Positions 34,292 through 44,322 of a DNA stretch of 64,000 nt are shown piece by piece. Origin of the DNA: an uncultured Selenomonadales bacterium (lineage in GTDB: Bacteria; Bacillota; Clostridia; Christensenellales; QALW01). Numbering within the stretch: position 1 is the first letter of the stretch; each line of letters opens with the position of its first letter. The translations under genes were made by a program, and so were the position numbers. Location: NCBI GenBank assembly GCA_905200615.1, contig CAJKLB010000008.1, forward strand, positions 1 to 64,000, written 5' to 3'. The notes beneath the pieces were generated by a model. The model had not been told where the DNA came from. It did not search any database and was given only the letters and a program-made list of their open reading frames with translations.

Positions 34292-35335
34292 ATGGGCATG
34301 ATAAAACGTATTGCACTTTTTGTTCTTGCAGCCGTTTTGATAACGGTTTTTCTTCTGTATTTTGGAAACACGCTGATTGAAGTATTTACACCTATTCTGA
34401 TTGCTGCGATTCAGGCGTATCTTTTTCTGCCTTTTATTAAGCCTCTTGAAAAACGTACAAATCGAAGTTTGGCAATTATTTTGGGATTTGCAATCCTTAC
34501 TGTAGTGAACGTTGCGGCTATTGTTATTCTGGTACCCGTATTTATCGAACAAATACAGGAGTTTTCTGTTGTCGTTCCGGAATATCTTACCAATATTAAT
34601 ACAATAATTCAGCATTATATGCAACCGGTGTCTTCTTTGGGAATTCATCTTGAAAACATTACTTTTACGCAAAACATTGTAAAGGGAATAGAGGAAAAAC
34701 TTTCTTCTTTCTCACCCGGAGTGATCCTTTCGGTTATTACAACTTCTTTTTTGATTCCAGTTATTATGTATTATATGCTGAAGGATCGGGAAAAAATTAA
34801 GCGAATTATGCTTTTTATAATGCCCGGAAACATTCGCACGCCTGCGTTTTTCATGTTTAAGAATATTAACCGTCAGCTGCGGGATTATGTTATGGGTGAA
34901 TTTACGATTATTCTTCTGGTCAGTGCTTTAATGGCGCTGGCGCTGGCTTTATTTGGTTTTAATTATTGGTTGATTTTGGGCATTCTTATGGGAATCTTTA
35001 ATATCATTCCTTATATCGGACCGGTGTTGGGCAGTATTCCTATTTTATTGGTTGCGGCAGTTTCCGGTTGGAACCGTTTCTGGCTGGCACTTATTTTGAT
35101 TGTTGTTGTTCAGCAGATTGATAACCTAATTATTCAGCCTCATATTATAGCCAGCAGCGTAAAAATTCATCCGGTTATAGTTTTAATGTGTGTTATTGCG
35201 GGGAACAGTATAGGAAACTTAATCGGAATGGTACTTGCTATACCGGTTTATATTATTTTACGTATTATGTTTAAGGAATTTTACAAATATTTCACGGAAC
35301 GAAAACGGAAATTTCCACAATTAACGCGAATATAG
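34292..35335 (+). CDS. AI-2E-family transporter (YrrI-like)
   Basis: 347-aa membrane protein, about eight TM helices in the 2-4-2 layout of the family, with the conserved NYWLILGILMGIFNIIPYIGP stretch read as two parts: NYWLILG then FNIIPYIGP at about 235. Members carry out Na+/H+-coupled export or autoinducer transport. GGGGAGG precedes the ATG. In B. subtilis the homologue yrrI lies just before alaS; here alaS is missing. Confidence 0.92.
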   Translation: MGMIKRIALFVLAAVLITVFLLYFGNTLIEVFTPILIAAIQAYLFLPFIKPLEKRTNRSLAIILGFAILTVVNVAAIVILVPVFIEQIQEFSVVVPEYLTNINTIIQHYMQPVSSLGIHLENITFTQNIVKGIEEKLSSFSPGVILSVITTSFLIPVIMYYMLKDREKIKRIMLFIMPGNIRTPAFFMFKNINRQLRDYVMGEFTIILLVSALMALALALFGFNYWLILGILMGIFNIIPYIGPVLGSIPILLVAAVSGWNRFWLALILIVVVQQIDNLIIQPHIIASSVKIHPVIVLMCVIAGNSIGNLIGMVLAIPVYIILRIMFKEFYKYFTERKRKFPQLTRI

Positions 35336-35337
35336 AC

Positions 35338-35366
35338 TTGATTTGTATGGCAAAATATACTATAAT
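35338..35366 (+). promoter_or_regulatory. Promoter of ireB-ruvX
   Basis: TTGATT and TATAAT with a 17-bp spacer, starting 3 nt after the transporter stop. It gives the downstream genes their own transcription start. Confidence 0.8.
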
Positions 35367-35396
35367 TATATTAAATAATTTATAAGGAGGCTTTAT

Positions 35397-35648
35397 ATGG
35401 CAAATATCAATGATACGATGAAGTACAGCCGCCCTTCGGAAAACGCACAAATTAAAGATATTCTTTTAAACGTGTACGCCGCATTGCAGGAAAAAGGCTA
35501 TGATCCCGTAAATCAAATTGTAGGCTATATTCTTTCAGGGGATCCCACCTATATAACTGGGTATAATAATGCCCGTAACTTGATACGCAGGGTAGAAAGA
35601 GATGAAATACTGGAAGAATTAGTAAAAAATTATATTGAGAATTGCTGA
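35397..35648 (+). CDS. ireB: IreB family regulatory phosphoprotein (UPF0297)
   Basis: 83-aa cytosolic protein matching the IreB/YrzL family: N-terminal [10 protein letters not shown] and central [18 protein letters not shown]. In Enterococcus it is phosphorylated on N-terminal threonines by the PASTA kinase IreK and controls cephalosporin resistance; the threonine T7 is present. AAGGAGG before the ATG. Usual partner of ruvX. Confidence 0.95.
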   Translation: MANINDTMKYSRPSENAQIKDILLNVYAALQEKGYDPVNQIVGYILSGDPTYITGYNNARNLIRRVERDEILEELVKNYIENC

Positions 35649-36070
35649 TGAATTATTTAGCGCTTGATATTGGGGATAAAAGAATCGGTATTGCCATGAG
35701 TATTACCGGGATTTTTGCTACGGGATTGGAGACTTATGCGCGTACTTCTCTTAAAAATGACGTTTTACATATTTTAAATCTTGTAAGAGCATATCATGTG
35801 GATATTATTGTTGTCGGGTTGCCGAAACATTTGAACGGTCAAGAACACGCACAGGCGGAAAAAAACGAAGAACTTTGTAACGCTCTTCGTGCGGAAAACT
35901 GTCAAATTGCGTACATGGATGAACGGCTGACTTCGGCAGCAGCGGAAAAAGCAATGTTGGAAGCGGATCTTTCAAGAAAAAAAAGGAAGCAGAATATTGA
36001 CAAATTGGCGGCCGTTATTATTTTGCAGGATTATTTGGATCATATGAATCATGAAAAAGGAATTTTGTAA
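35648..36070 (+). CDS. ruvX: Holliday junction resolvase / pre-16S rRNA nuclease, YqgF
   Basis: 140-aa RNase H-fold enzyme. Acidic catalytic residues: D5 in ALDIGD, E in the NEEL region, and D in DERLTSAAAE. The G-D-K-R-I-G motif is typical. ATG overlaps the ireB stop (TGATG). Family members mature the 5' end of 16S rRNA and resemble Holliday resolvases. Confidence 0.95.
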   Translation: MNYLALDIGDKRIGIAMSITGIFATGLETYARTSLKNDVLHILNLVRAYHVDIIVVGLPKHLNGQEHAQAEKNEELCNALRAENCQIAYMDERLTSAAAEKAMLEADLSRKKRKQNIDKLAAVIILQDYLDHMNHEKGIL

Positions 36071-36072
36071 TT

Positions 36073-36342
36073 ATGGATGAAATAACAGAAAATATCATTG
36101 TAACTTTAGTGGATGAAAATGATGAGAGTTTTGACGCGGAGCTGCTTGACAGTATTCAGTATGACGGTCATATCTATAATTTGTTTATTCCTGTAGAAGA
36201 AAAGGACAAAGAAGAACCTCAGGTAATTATTTTAGAGTATAGGGAAGAAGGAGAAGATATTATTTTACTTCCGATAGAAAACGAGGTGCTTCTTGATGAA
36301 ATCTGGCAGGCATATAATGAGCTTGATCAAGAGGATGAATGA
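36073..36342 (+). CDS. DUF1292 domain protein (YrzB-like)
   Basis: 89-aa acidic cytosolic protein; 2 nt after ruvX. The core DGHIYNLFIPVEEKD and DIILLPIENEV matches DUF1292. Function unknown; the ireB-ruvX-DUF1292 order is widely conserved in Firmicutes. Confidence 0.93.
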   Translation: MDEITENIIVTLVDENDESFDAELLDSIQYDGHIYNLFIPVEEKDKEEPQVIILEYREEGEDIILLPIENEVLLDEIWQAYNELDQEDE

Positions 36343-36381
36343 TTTTGCTGTCAGTTTTATAAAAAATAAAGGATTTTTTCG

Positions 36382-36430
36382 TCTTTTGCAGAATTACTAT
36401 TATAGGAGTAATGTGCAAAAGATTTTTTTA
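36382..36430 (+). terminator. Terminator after the DUF1292 gene
   Basis: CTTTTGCA/TGCAAAAG outer stem, ATTACT/AGTAAT inner stem, then seven T. Separates ireB-ruvX from the dnaG operon. Confidence 0.85.
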
Positions 36431-36440
36431 AGGCGGTTTT

Positions 36441-37439
36441 ATGAGAACAGAAACTGAAAAATATGAACTGCAATATCTTTCCCCGTACGCGGCAAAAGCT
36501 TGCGAGAGCAGAGGCAGAGAAAAGCCGGAGGAAGACTGCTGTCTTCGTACCGTTTATCAGAGGGATCGTGACAGAATTATTTATTGTAAATCTTTTCGGC
36601 GATTAAAACATAAAACGCAGGTGTTTCTTTCTCCCGAGGGGGATCATTACCGTACCAGACTTACGCATACACTTGAGGTCAGCCAAATAGCGCGGACGGC
36701 GGCAAGAGCGTTGAAGCTGAATGAAGATCTTACCGAGGCAATTGCTATGGGCCATGATATCGGACACACGCCGTTTGGTCACGCGGGTGAAAGAGTTTTA
36801 AATGAGATATGTTCCTTGGGATTCCGTCATAATGAGCAAAGCCGCAGAGTAGTAGAAAAACTGGAAAACGGTACGGGACTCAACTTGACTTGGGAAGTAC
36901 GCGACGGAATAGAGAATCATACCAGCCGCTCAAAGCCGGCTACTCTTGAGGGACAGCTCGTATCCTATGCCGACAGAATCGCTTACATAAATCATGATAT
37001 TGACGATGCCATACGTGCAGGAATCCTTACCGAGGCAGATTTACCCTTTCGTTCCAATATGATGTTGGGAACCACTCATTCAGCCAGAATCAACACTTTA
37101 ATTACCGATCTGGTAAAAAACAGCATGGATCAGCAGATAATTTCCATGTCAGCAGAAATTTATGAAGTCATGAATGAACTGCGAGATTACATGTTTCAAA
37201 ATATTTATCATATTAAAAGTTCCGCTAAAACAGAAGAACTGAAGGCCGAAGGAATTATCAGGAACTTGTTTGCAGCTTATAGCAACGATCCCTCGCTTTT
37301 ACCGCAAAGTATGCAGCCGGCGTTAAAGGAATACGGTACGGAACGAGCCGTATGCGATTATATCGCCGGAATGACGGATCGATATGCGTTAAAAGAATAT
37401 CAAAAACTTTTTATTCCTCGGTCATGGCAGGAGAATTAG
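36441..37439 (+). CDS. Deoxyguanosinetriphosphate triphosphohydrolase-like HD protein
   Basis: 332-aa HD-superfamily hydrolase of the dGTPase-like class. Metal ligands: H in RLTHTLEVS, H-D in MGHDIGHTPFGH (about 113-123), and the later D in YADRIAYINHDIDD. Family members cleave dNTPs to nucleoside and tripolyphosphate, limiting dNTP pools. It is the first gene of the run dgt-dnaG-rpoD. Confidence 0.92.
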   Translation: MRTETEKYELQYLSPYAAKACESRGREKPEEDCCLRTVYQRDRDRIIYCKSFRRLKHKTQVFLSPEGDHYRTRLTHTLEVSQIARTAARALKLNEDLTEAIAMGHDIGHTPFGHAGERVLNEICSLGFRHNEQSRRVVEKLENGTGLNLTWEVRDGIENHTSRSKPATLEGQLVSYADRIAYINHDIDDAIRAGILTEADLPFRSNMMLGTTHSARINTLITDLVKNSMDQQIISMSAEIYEVMNELRDYMFQNIYHIKSSAKTEELKAEGIIRNLFAAYSNDPSLLPQSMQPALKEYGTERAVCDYIAGMTDRYALKEYQKLFIPRSWQEN

Positions 37440-37457
37440 ACTAAAGGACGATAATAA

Positions 37458-39212
37458 ATGGCAAGAATTCCGGAAGAATTTATTGACAGTTTGATAGATA
37501 AAGTAGATATTGTAGATGTAGTATCGGATTATGTTTCTTTAAAAAAATCAGGGAATCGATATGTGGGACTGTGCCCGTTCCATAACGAAAAAACGGCTTC
37601 TTTTACCGTTGACGGTCAAAAACAGATGTTTTATTGTTTTGGTTGTCATGTGGGTGGAAATGTTATTGGTTTTTTGGAGAAAAAAGAGAATCTTTCTTTT
37701 TATGAAACAATAGAAGAACTTGCAAGGCGGGCGAATGTTCCTATGCCGGCTACGGCCGGAAGCGGTCCGGTATTATCACGAGATACGAAAAATAAAATTT
37801 ATGAAGCAAACCGTGAAGCCGGCCGGTTTTATTTTAATATGCTTTTTGAGCCCCAAGGAGCAGAGGGACTTGCTTATTTACAGGGGCGGGGAATTACGGA
37901 AAATATTATTCGTCGTTTTGGTTTGGGCTATGCTCCGGATTCACGGGATATCCTGGTAAATCATTTAAAAAGCAAGGGCTTTGACGAGGAAATCATCGTA
38001 ACTGCGGGACTTGCGAGAAAAAATGAATTTGGTATACGGGATAATTTTCGAACAAGAGTGATGTTTCCCATTATCTCGCCTTCCGGGGAAGTTTTGGGCT
38101 TTGGAGGAAGAGTGCTGGATCATTCTCTCCCCAAATATTTAAATACCGGAGACACACCGGTCTTTAATAAAAGAAAAAATCTTTACGCGCTGAATCTTTT
38201 AAAGAAAAACAATCGCGGCCGAGCGATTATCGGAGAAGGCTATATGGATGTTATTGCATTGAATATGGCTGGTTTTGATTATGGAGTGGCCTCTCTGGGA
38301 ACGGCGGTCACACCGGAGCAAGTTAAATTGCTAAAACGGTATGCACAGGAAATTTACATATGTTATGACGGTGATTCCGCGGGGATCAGCGCTACACACA
38401 AGGTAATTGATTTGATGAAGGCCGAGGGGTTGAAACCGCGCGTTATTTCTCTTCCGTTGGGGATAGATCCCGATGAATATATCAAAGCATATGGAGCGGA
38501 AAGCTTTGCCGATATGATGAAAAAAGCGCAGACTTCTATTGAATATCTGATGGCTGAGATTATGGAAAAATGCGATATGACTTCGGAGCAGGGCCGGGCG
38601 GAATTTGCGCAAAAAGCTACGGCAGTGGTTGAAAAATATGCGTTTGACAGTATTGAAGCTGAAATGTATCTGAAACGCATTCATACTGTCAGCGGATTTT
38701 CGATGGAGGCTCTTTATAGCAGCCTTGACAAAATTCTCGAACAAACCCCTGAAAATGACAAAATTTCTTATGGGCTTCTGAATAAATTCGAATCTGTTAC
38801 CGAAAGAGCGGTAGTTGCGGTTATAATGGAGTATCCTGATTTGATCGCATACGCCCGGGACAAGCTCAGGGATGAATATTTTACCAATACGGCCTATTTA
38901 AAAGTTTTCCAATATTTGTGCCAAAATAATAAAAAAATATCGTCTATGGAACTACTGCGTGCTTTTGAAGGGGACGAGCCATGTTGTACGGCCGTTTCAG
39001 CGGTAGCTATAGAGAACAATGTTTTTGGCGATCCTGCGGTGTTTTTAAAAGATTGTTGTTTAAAAATGCGGATGGATTTTTTACAAATAAAACGCGGTGA
39101 ATTAAAAAAAAGACTGGAGGAACCTACAGCAGAAGCAGAGAAAAAAATTGCCATAGCCGGAGAAATTGCCGCTTTGGATGCACAAATAAAAAAATTGCGC
39201 AGTGAATTTTAG
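37458..39212 (+). CDS. dnaG: DNA primase
   Basis: 584-aa primase. CHC2 zinc finger at about 40-65 (C-P-F-H ... C-F-G-C), catalytic-core start at about 115, TOPRIM motif G-E-G-Y-M-D at about 260 and metal aspartates in CYDGDSAG at about 305. The C-terminal DnaB-binding helices follow. It lays RNA primers for replication. 18 nt after the dNTPase; classic neighbour of rpoD. Confidence 0.97.
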   Translation: MARIPEEFIDSLIDKVDIVDVVSDYVSLKKSGNRYVGLCPFHNEKTASFTVDGQKQMFYCFGCHVGGNVIGFLEKKENLSFYETIEELARRANVPMPATAGSGPVLSRDTKNKIYEANREAGRFYFNMLFEPQGAEGLAYLQGRGITENIIRRFGLGYAPDSRDILVNHLKSKGFDEEIIVTAGLARKNEFGIRDNFRTRVMFPIISPSGEVLGFGGRVLDHSLPKYLNTGDTPVFNKRKNLYALNLLKKNNRGRAIIGEGYMDVIALNMAGFDYGVASLGTAVTPEQVKLLKRYAQEIYICYDGDSAGISATHKVIDLMKAEGLKPRVISLPLGIDPDEYIKAYGAESFADMMKKAQTSIEYLMAEIMEKCDMTSEQGRAEFAQKATAVVEKYAFDSIEAEMYLKRIHTVSGFSMEALYSSLDKILEQTPENDKISYGLLNKFESVTERAVVAVIMEYPDLIAYARDKLRDEYFTNTAYLKVFQYLCQNNKKISSMELLRAFEGDEPCCTAVSAVAIENNVFGDPAVFLKDCCLKMRMDFLQIKRGELKKRLEEPTAEAEKKIAIAGEIAALDAQIKKLRSEF

Positions 39213-39223
39213 GAGGAGATTCT

Positions 39224-40333
39224 ATGAGCGAAAAAGAAATGGAATTTAGCGATCAGCTCCTTGAAAAAATGAGCGAGATCAAAAAGAAGATTAAAGACGG
39301 TGTTATCAAAAATACGATGACGTATACCGAAGTAATCGATATATTAGACGGAATTGAATATGATGTAGATCAAATAGAAAAAATATTTGATATGTTGGAA
39401 GGAATGGGAATAAAAATCCAAAGTGATGTGGACCCAAACCTGGAAAATATTATTGATGCCATTCCTGAATCGGAAGCTCATATGGTAGTGCTGAATGACA
39501 GTGTAAGTGTGGATGATCCGGTTCGGATGTATTTAAAGGAAATGGGAAAAGTTCCCCTGCTTTCGGCTGATGAGGAAATTGAAATTGCCCGGCAGGTAGA
39601 AGCAGGCAATGAGCAGGCCAGAGAAAAACTTGCCGAAGCCAATTTAAGATTGGTGGTAAGTATTGCAAAGCGTTATGTAGGGCGCGGCATGCTGTTTTTG
39701 GATTTAATTCAAGAGGGTAATTTAGGTTTGATTAAAGCTGTGGAAAAGTTTGATTATACCAAGGGTTATAAGTTTTCCACTTATGCTACTTGGTGGATCC
39801 GTCAAGCGATTACCAGAGCAATTGCCGATCAGGCGCGTACGATTCGTATTCCGGTACATATGGTGGAAACGATTCATAAGCTTTCTCGGGTAAAACGTCA
39901 ACTGGTGCAATCACTGGGACGTGATCCTTCCCCGGATGAGATTGCCGAAGCTATGGACGTTTCGGTGGAACGCGTTCGGGAAATTATAAAAATCGCCCAG
40001 GATCCGGTTTCATTGGAAACACCGATCGGCGAGGAGGAAGACAGCCATTTGGGAGATTTTATTCCGGATGATGATATTCCTTTGCCTTCGGATGCCGCTG
40101 CTGCTACGCTTTTGAAAGAGCAATTGATGCAAGTGCTCAGTACACTGACACCTCGAGAGGAAAAAGTACTGCGCCTTCGGTTCGGAATTGATGACGGGCG
40201 TCAGCGTACTTTGGAGGAAGTGGGTAAGGAGTTTAATGTTACCCGTGAACGAATTCGGCAAATTGAAGCCAAGGCTTTGCGAAAACTCCGGCATCCAAGC
40301 CGCAGCCGCAAGCTGAGGGATTATCTTGAGTAA
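39224..40333 (+). CDS. rpoD: RNA polymerase primary sigma factor (sigma A)
   Basis: 369-aa housekeeping sigma. A short acidic N-terminal region (reduced region 1.1) is followed by 1.2 ([12 protein letters not shown]), 2.1-2.4 ([19 protein letters not shown] and [10 protein letters not shown]), region 3 and 4.2 ([20 protein letters not shown]). AGGAGG precedes the ATG. The promoters seen in this window fit its specificity. Part of the macromolecular-synthesis-type operon with dnaG. Confidence 0.98.
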   Translation: MSEKEMEFSDQLLEKMSEIKKKIKDGVIKNTMTYTEVIDILDGIEYDVDQIEKIFDMLEGMGIKIQSDVDPNLENIIDAIPESEAHMVVLNDSVSVDDPVRMYLKEMGKVPLLSADEEIEIARQVEAGNEQAREKLAEANLRLVVSIAKRYVGRGMLFLDLIQEGNLGLIKAVEKFDYTKGYKFSTYATWWIRQAITRAIADQARTIRIPVHMVETIHKLSRVKRQLVQSLGRDPSPDEIAEAMDVSVERVREIIKIAQDPVSLETPIGEEEDSHLGDFIPDDDIPLPSDAAAATLLKEQLMQVLSTLTPREEKVLRLRFGIDDGRQRTLEEVGKEFNVTRERIRQIEAKALRKLRHPSRSRKLRDYLE

Positions 40334-40997
40334 TTTGCAGCTTACCCCCAGACAAGAGGCTATTGTAGAGCTTTTAGAAAAAAATAAAACAGTGGCTGAT
40401 ATTGGCTGTGATCACGGACTTTTAAGCGTATATATCGCTCAGACCGGATTGGCGGAACATGTCTATGCTACGGACATTTCAGCAAATTCTTTACAAAAAG
40501 CGAAAAAATTAGCTTCTGAAAACAATATAAAACTTGACTTTTTCGTTTGCGATGGTTTTTCAGGGCTTCCCCTTACGCCTTCGGCGGCAGTAATTTCCGG
40601 GTTGGGCGGGGACGTGATTGCACGGATTATCGCGCATCCAAGGGCAAAAACCAAGCTGATTTTGCAGCCGATGAAAGATTCTCATGTGCTTTTTCAAGCT
40701 TTGCAAAAAAACGGATTTTTTATTGATAAAGAGGTCATTGTAAAAGAAAACCGTCGATTCTATGAAGTAATTCGGGCATATCCGGGGAAAATGGAACCTT
40801 TTGATTTTACTCTGCCGCCTCGGGGAACCTTAACAATGAATAAAGATGCCTACGCGTATTTTCAGCATCGATTGAAAATTCTTTCAAGAGCCGCGCGAGA
40901 GGCGGAGAAGTCTGAAAAAGCCCAAAAACGAGCGGAAGAGCTGAATAGGCAAATACAAAAGATTCAGGAGGTGCTGAAAAATGCCGCGGATTTTTGA
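40326..40997 (+). CDS. trmK: tRNA (adenine22-N1)-methyltransferase
   Basis: 223-aa SAM-dependent enzyme methylating A22 of certain tRNAs. Motif [10 protein letters not shown] is visible at about 19-27 and the acidic D at about 50. Coiled-coil C-terminus. TTG start at 40326 overlaps the rpoD stop by 8 nt. In Firmicutes trmK commonly follows rpoD and precedes a Nif3-like gene. Confidence 0.94.
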   Translation: MSNLQLTPRQEAIVELLEKNKTVADIGCDHGLLSVYIAQTGLAEHVYATDISANSLQKAKKLASENNIKLDFFVCDGFSGLPLTPSAAVISGLGGDVIARIIAHPRAKTKLILQPMKDSHVLFQALQKNGFFIDKEVIVKENRRFYEVIRAYPGKMEPFDFTLPPRGTLTMNKDAYAYFQHRLKILSRAAREAEKSEKAQKRAEELNRQIQKIQEVLKNAADF

Positions 40998-41799
40998 TAT
41001 TGTAAAGCTGATTGAACAAACGGCAAAACCGGGTTATGCGTATGAATGGGATAACTGCGGTTTTATGGCGGGAGATTTACAGGAGCAAACGGAACGGATT
41101 TTGGTTGCGCTGGATATTACAAAAGATGTTGTTCTTGAGGCGAAAGTGAAGGGGTGCGGGTTAATTGTTTCTCATCATCCCTTGATATTTAAACCGATAC
41201 GTACGGCCTCGGTGAATACCTTTGAAGGAGAAATTCTCTCATTACTGTATCAAAATAAAATAGCGCTCTACTGCGCGCATACTTCCTTGGATATTGCGCC
41301 GGATGGGGTAAATGATGCGTTTTGTGATACGCTGAAATTACGGAATGTTCGATTGCTGTCACCGTTTCAGGCTTGCGGCGATACGGTAGCCTGCGCAAGA
41401 TTGGGAAATTTACCGGAAAGAATGGATATGGCAATGCTGCTTCAACATATCCGCGGAACCACCGGAGCACCGCGTCTTTTATATGGCGGATTGGAAAAAA
41501 AGAGCTTTGAAACCGCGGCAGTTTGTACGGGCGCGGGAGAGGAGTTTGCTTTTGAAGCCGCCAATGAAGGGGCAGATGTTTTTATTACAGGAGAAATAAA
41601 GTATCATACGGCATTGGAATTAAGACGTAGAGATATCGCGTTTGTTGCCGCGGGACATTTTTACACGGAACGTCCGATTGTTCAATGGTTTGCCCGGCGT
41701 TTACAAAAACAGCTTGATATGTTACAATATTCAAGTACGGTTTATCCTGCACAAACGCATACTGACCCGTTTGACAATGAAGGAGGGGTTTATTTATGA
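40981..41799 (+). CDS. Nif3-like dinuclear metal-centre protein (YqfO type)
   Basis: 272-aa member of the Nif3/GTP cyclohydrolase I type 2 family; homologues form hexamers with a di-metal site. Metal ligands: H-H in SHHPLIF at about 63-64, D near 100 (AHTSLDIAPDG) and the late H-F-Y-T-E at about 225-229. Single-domain form without the PII-like insert. Overlaps trmK by 17 nt. Biochemical function unknown. Confidence 0.92.
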   Translation: MPRIFDIVKLIEQTAKPGYAYEWDNCGFMAGDLQEQTERILVALDITKDVVLEAKVKGCGLIVSHHPLIFKPIRTASVNTFEGEILSLLYQNKIALYCAHTSLDIAPDGVNDAFCDTLKLRNVRLLSPFQACGDTVACARLGNLPERMDMAMLLQHIRGTTGAPRLLYGGLEKKSFETAAVCTGAGEEFAFEAANEGADVFITGEIKYHTALELRRRDIAFVAAGHFYTERPIVQWFARRLQKQLDMLQYSSTVYPAQTHTDPFDNEGGVYL

Positions 41800-42494
41800 C
41801 GGAACAAATAAAAAATTTATTGGCATATCAGCAGGCAGATCTTGCCGTGGATGCTGCGGAAAAAACAGTAAAAACAAGTGATGAGAGAAAAAAAGCCACG
41901 ATTATGAAACAGCGTTATGAGCTGGCGGTGGAAGAACGAAAAAAATTGCTGGCAAAAAAAGATAAAATGGAAAAAGAAATTGAGCTGATGGCGAGTGAAG
42001 TTGAAAAACTAAACGGCCTCGCGCAGATTAATAGGGCACAGGATGCGCCGGAAGATACCGAAGCCATTAAAAAACTTATAGCGGATATCGATAAATTATT
42101 GAATTCTTTGCGTAAAGCGGAGGGAAAACTAAAGGAAATCAACATTGCCGTGGAAACGGATGAAAAAAAGATTAATGAATATGCGGCAGTTGCGAATAAA
42201 GCAAGAGATGAATTTAATGTAAATAAAGAGGCTTATGAAAAACTGCTGGAAAAGGCTAAACCGGAAATTGACCGTTGCAAAGCCGAGCGTGAGCAATTAA
42301 AGACAGCGGTGGAACCCGCGCTTTTACATAAATATATGAGTTTAAAGAAGAATAAAATTGTTCCTACAGCACCGATTCACGATAGCCGCTGCGGCGGATG
42401 TCATATGGAAATGCCGTCATTTACCGTTTCCAATGCTGCAAAAAACGGGTATTGCGAATGTGAAAATTGTGGCCGCATCGTCTATATAGAATAA
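41796..42494 (+). CDS. Coiled-coil protein with C4 zinc ribbon
   Basis: 232-aa protein: a long antiparallel coiled-coil hairpin (about 10-175), then a zinc ribbon C-G-G-C-H ... C-E-N-C-G at about 200-225. Matches the CT398/zf-RING_7-type family, thought to act with ribonucleases or secretion ATPases. ATG overlaps the previous stop (ATGA) with GGAGG upstream. Often last gene before rnpB. Confidence 0.9.
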   Translation: MTEQIKNLLAYQQADLAVDAAEKTVKTSDERKKATIMKQRYELAVEERKKLLAKKDKMEKEIELMASEVEKLNGLAQINRAQDAPEDTEAIKKLIADIDKLLNSLRKAEGKLKEINIAVETDEKKINEYAAVANKARDEFNVNKEAYEKLLEKAKPEIDRCKAEREQLKTAVEPALLHKYMSLKKNKIVPTAPIHDSRCGGCHMEMPSFTVSNAAKNGYCECENCGRIVYIE

Positions 42495-42503
42495 TTGATT
42501 TGA

Positions 42504-42837
42504 TTTGAGCAGGCCGGATGACCGCGGTGAAAATACGAGGAAAGTCCGAGCTCCACAGAGCAGGGCGCCGGATAACGTCCGGTGGAGGCGACTCCAAGGA
42601 AAGTGCAACAGAGAGATACCGCCGGCTTTTGCCAGTAAGGGTGGAAAGGTGAGGTAAGAGCTCACCGGCTGCTATGGCGACACTGCAGTCCTGTAAACCC
42701 CGTCCGGAGCAAGATTGATAGCGGAACTTTTAACGGCTGCTCGCCGGTTCCCATGTAATCGCTTAAGTTTTTCGGTAACGGAAAAAATAGATAGATGGTC
42801 ATCTAAGACAGAACTCGGCTTATAGACCTGTCTCAAA
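42504..42837 (+). ncRNA. rnpB: RNase P RNA, bacterial class A
   Basis: 334 nt. Terminal stem P1 (TTTGAG..CAGG with CCTG..CTCAAA), the universal GAGGAAAGTCCGAGCTCCAC-type P4 5' strand at about 42535, GTAAGGGTGGAAAGGTG in the J11/12-like core, and the 3' P4 strand AGACAGAACTCGGCTTA at about 42806. Catalytic subunit for 5' maturation of tRNA precursors. It starts 10 nt after the zinc-ribbon gene, so transcription may read in from upstream. Confidence 0.96.
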
Positions 42838-42847
42838 TTCATAATAC

Positions 42848-42888
42848 AGGGAGAAGTGATTTTTTTCATTTCTCCCTTATTCTTTTTT
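42848..42888 (+). terminator. Terminator of rnpB
   Basis: AGGGAGAA/TTCTCCCT stem, about 14-nt loop, then TATTCTTTTTT. Confidence 0.85.
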
Positions 42889-42931
42889 GGAAAGCTTATG
42901 CATATGCTTTTGTTGTAAGGAGGGACAACTT

Positions 42932-43840
42932 ATGGATAAGCTGAAACAAATCCTTCCGCCGTACGTAAAAAACGCTGTGGAACGGCTGAACAGCAATCAG
43001 CTTGCGCAACTTACGGAAATTCGGCTGCGGATAGGAAAACCCGTTTATTTTTATATTAACGGAATTGAATACGCTGTAAATGAGTATGGAATCAGCAAGT
43101 ATGACGGCATTCTTTTTTCAAAAACAGATGCCGCGGAAATGTGGCGGCGCCTATGTGAAGGAGCTCCGTATAGCTGTACGGAAAGACAACGGCAGGGATA
43201 TATTACCGTTGAGGGAAACCGGATAGGCTTTTGCGGTGAGTTTGCCTTTGTAGAAGGAACGATTAAGCATATAGATGTCATCTCTTCTTTCTGCGTCCGC
43301 ATAGCCCATCAAGTTAAAGGCTGCGGCAATAAAGTATATAAGTATCTTTTTGAAAATAACCGGCCGATAGATACTTTGATTGTTTCTCCTCCCGGCTGCG
43401 GCAAGACTACGCTGCTTCGTGATATTGCCAGATTGCTTTCCGCTGACGGATTTAATGTTGCCATAGCTGATGAACGCGATGAAATTGCCGCTATGACCGG
43501 AGGAATTTCTTTGCTTGATGTAGGAAAACGAACGGATATTTTCAGCGGCTGTTCCAAAGCAACGGCCATTCAAAATATGGTGCGCGCGATTCGGCCGGAC
43601 ATAATTATTGCCGATGAACTTGGAACCGCGGAAGACGCCGCGGCCGTTCAAAAAGCAATGACAGAGGGCGTAACCGTAATTTCCACAGCACACGGAAATT
43701 GTCCGGAACGTGTTGCCCGGCGTTTATCGCTTGCGTTTGAACGGTATATTGTGTTGGATAAATCTTTTGGGGTAGGCACTGTGAGCGGCGTCTACGGAAG
43801 AGATATGAAACGAACGGAGAGTTTTTCATTATGCTGTTAA
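42932..43840 (+). CDS. spoIIIAA: Stage III sporulation protein AA, secretion-type ATPase
   Basis: 302-aa mother-cell ATPase powering the SpoIIIA-SpoIIQ feeding channel. Walker A P-P-G-C-G-K-T-T at about 150 and Walker B IIADELG at about 218. It resembles type II/IV secretion ATPases. The ATG at 42932 has AAGGAGGG 9 nt ahead; an earlier in-frame start overlaps the rnpB terminator and was not used. First of eight consecutive spoIIIA genes. Confidence 0.96.
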   Translation: MDKLKQILPPYVKNAVERLNSNQLAQLTEIRLRIGKPVYFYINGIEYAVNEYGISKYDGILFSKTDAAEMWRRLCEGAPYSCTERQRQGYITVEGNRIGFCGEFAFVEGTIKHIDVISSFCVRIAHQVKGCGNKVYKYLFENNRPIDTLIVSPPGCGKTTLLRDIARLLSADGFNVAIADERDEIAAMTGGISLLDVGKRTDIFSGCSKATAIQNMVRAIRPDIIIADELGTAEDAAAVQKAMTEGVTVISTAHGNCPERVARRLSLAFERYIVLDKSFGVGTVSGVYGRDMKRTESFSLCC

Positions 43841-44322
43841 GAGTAATAAGCGCGGGCGTCATTTGCTTGGGCGCATGGTATCTGGGAATGGAGTATTCTT
43901 TTATTATTCGTCATAGAATTCGCATTGTAACGGATTTTATGGCGCTGGCGGCAGGGTTTAAAAGCGCGGTAAAATATTCGGGGAAAAATATGTACGATTA
44001 TTTTCAAACCGTACATACCGGAGCAGCAAAAAATTTCTGCGCTTTTGCCTGCGAAAATCGGGGCAAGGGACTTGCTTATATTTTTCAGCATTACGAAAGC
44101 GGGAATGTGGTGGAAAGTAATTGCATGGAATTGCTGAAACAGAATTTTCTGTTTACCGAAAGCAGCAGTGATATTGAAGGTATTTCTTTACTGCTGGAGG
44201 AAGTTTATGAGGCGCTTGCAGCATACAGAAAATCATTAGAGGAGGAATACCGCGGAAAGATCAAGACAGCGCCGTCTATTGCCCTGATCCTTGGATTGTT
44301 TGCTGCGGTACTGATTATATGA
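43831..44322 (+). CDS. spoIIIAB: Stage III sporulation protein AB
   Basis: 163-aa protein with an N-terminal TM helix and a C-terminal TM helix (SIALILGLFAAVLII) around a helical soluble domain, the layout of SpoIIIAB, a GspF-like component of the forespore channel. Overlaps spoIIIAA by 10 nt. Confidence 0.93.
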   Translation: MLLRVISAGVICLGAWYLGMEYSFIIRHRIRIVTDFMALAAGFKSAVKYSGKNMYDYFQTVHTGAAKNFCAFACENRGKGLAYIFQHYESGNVVESNCMELLKQNFLFTESSSDIEGISLLLEEVYEALAAYRKSLEEEYRGKIKTAPSIALILGLFAAVLII

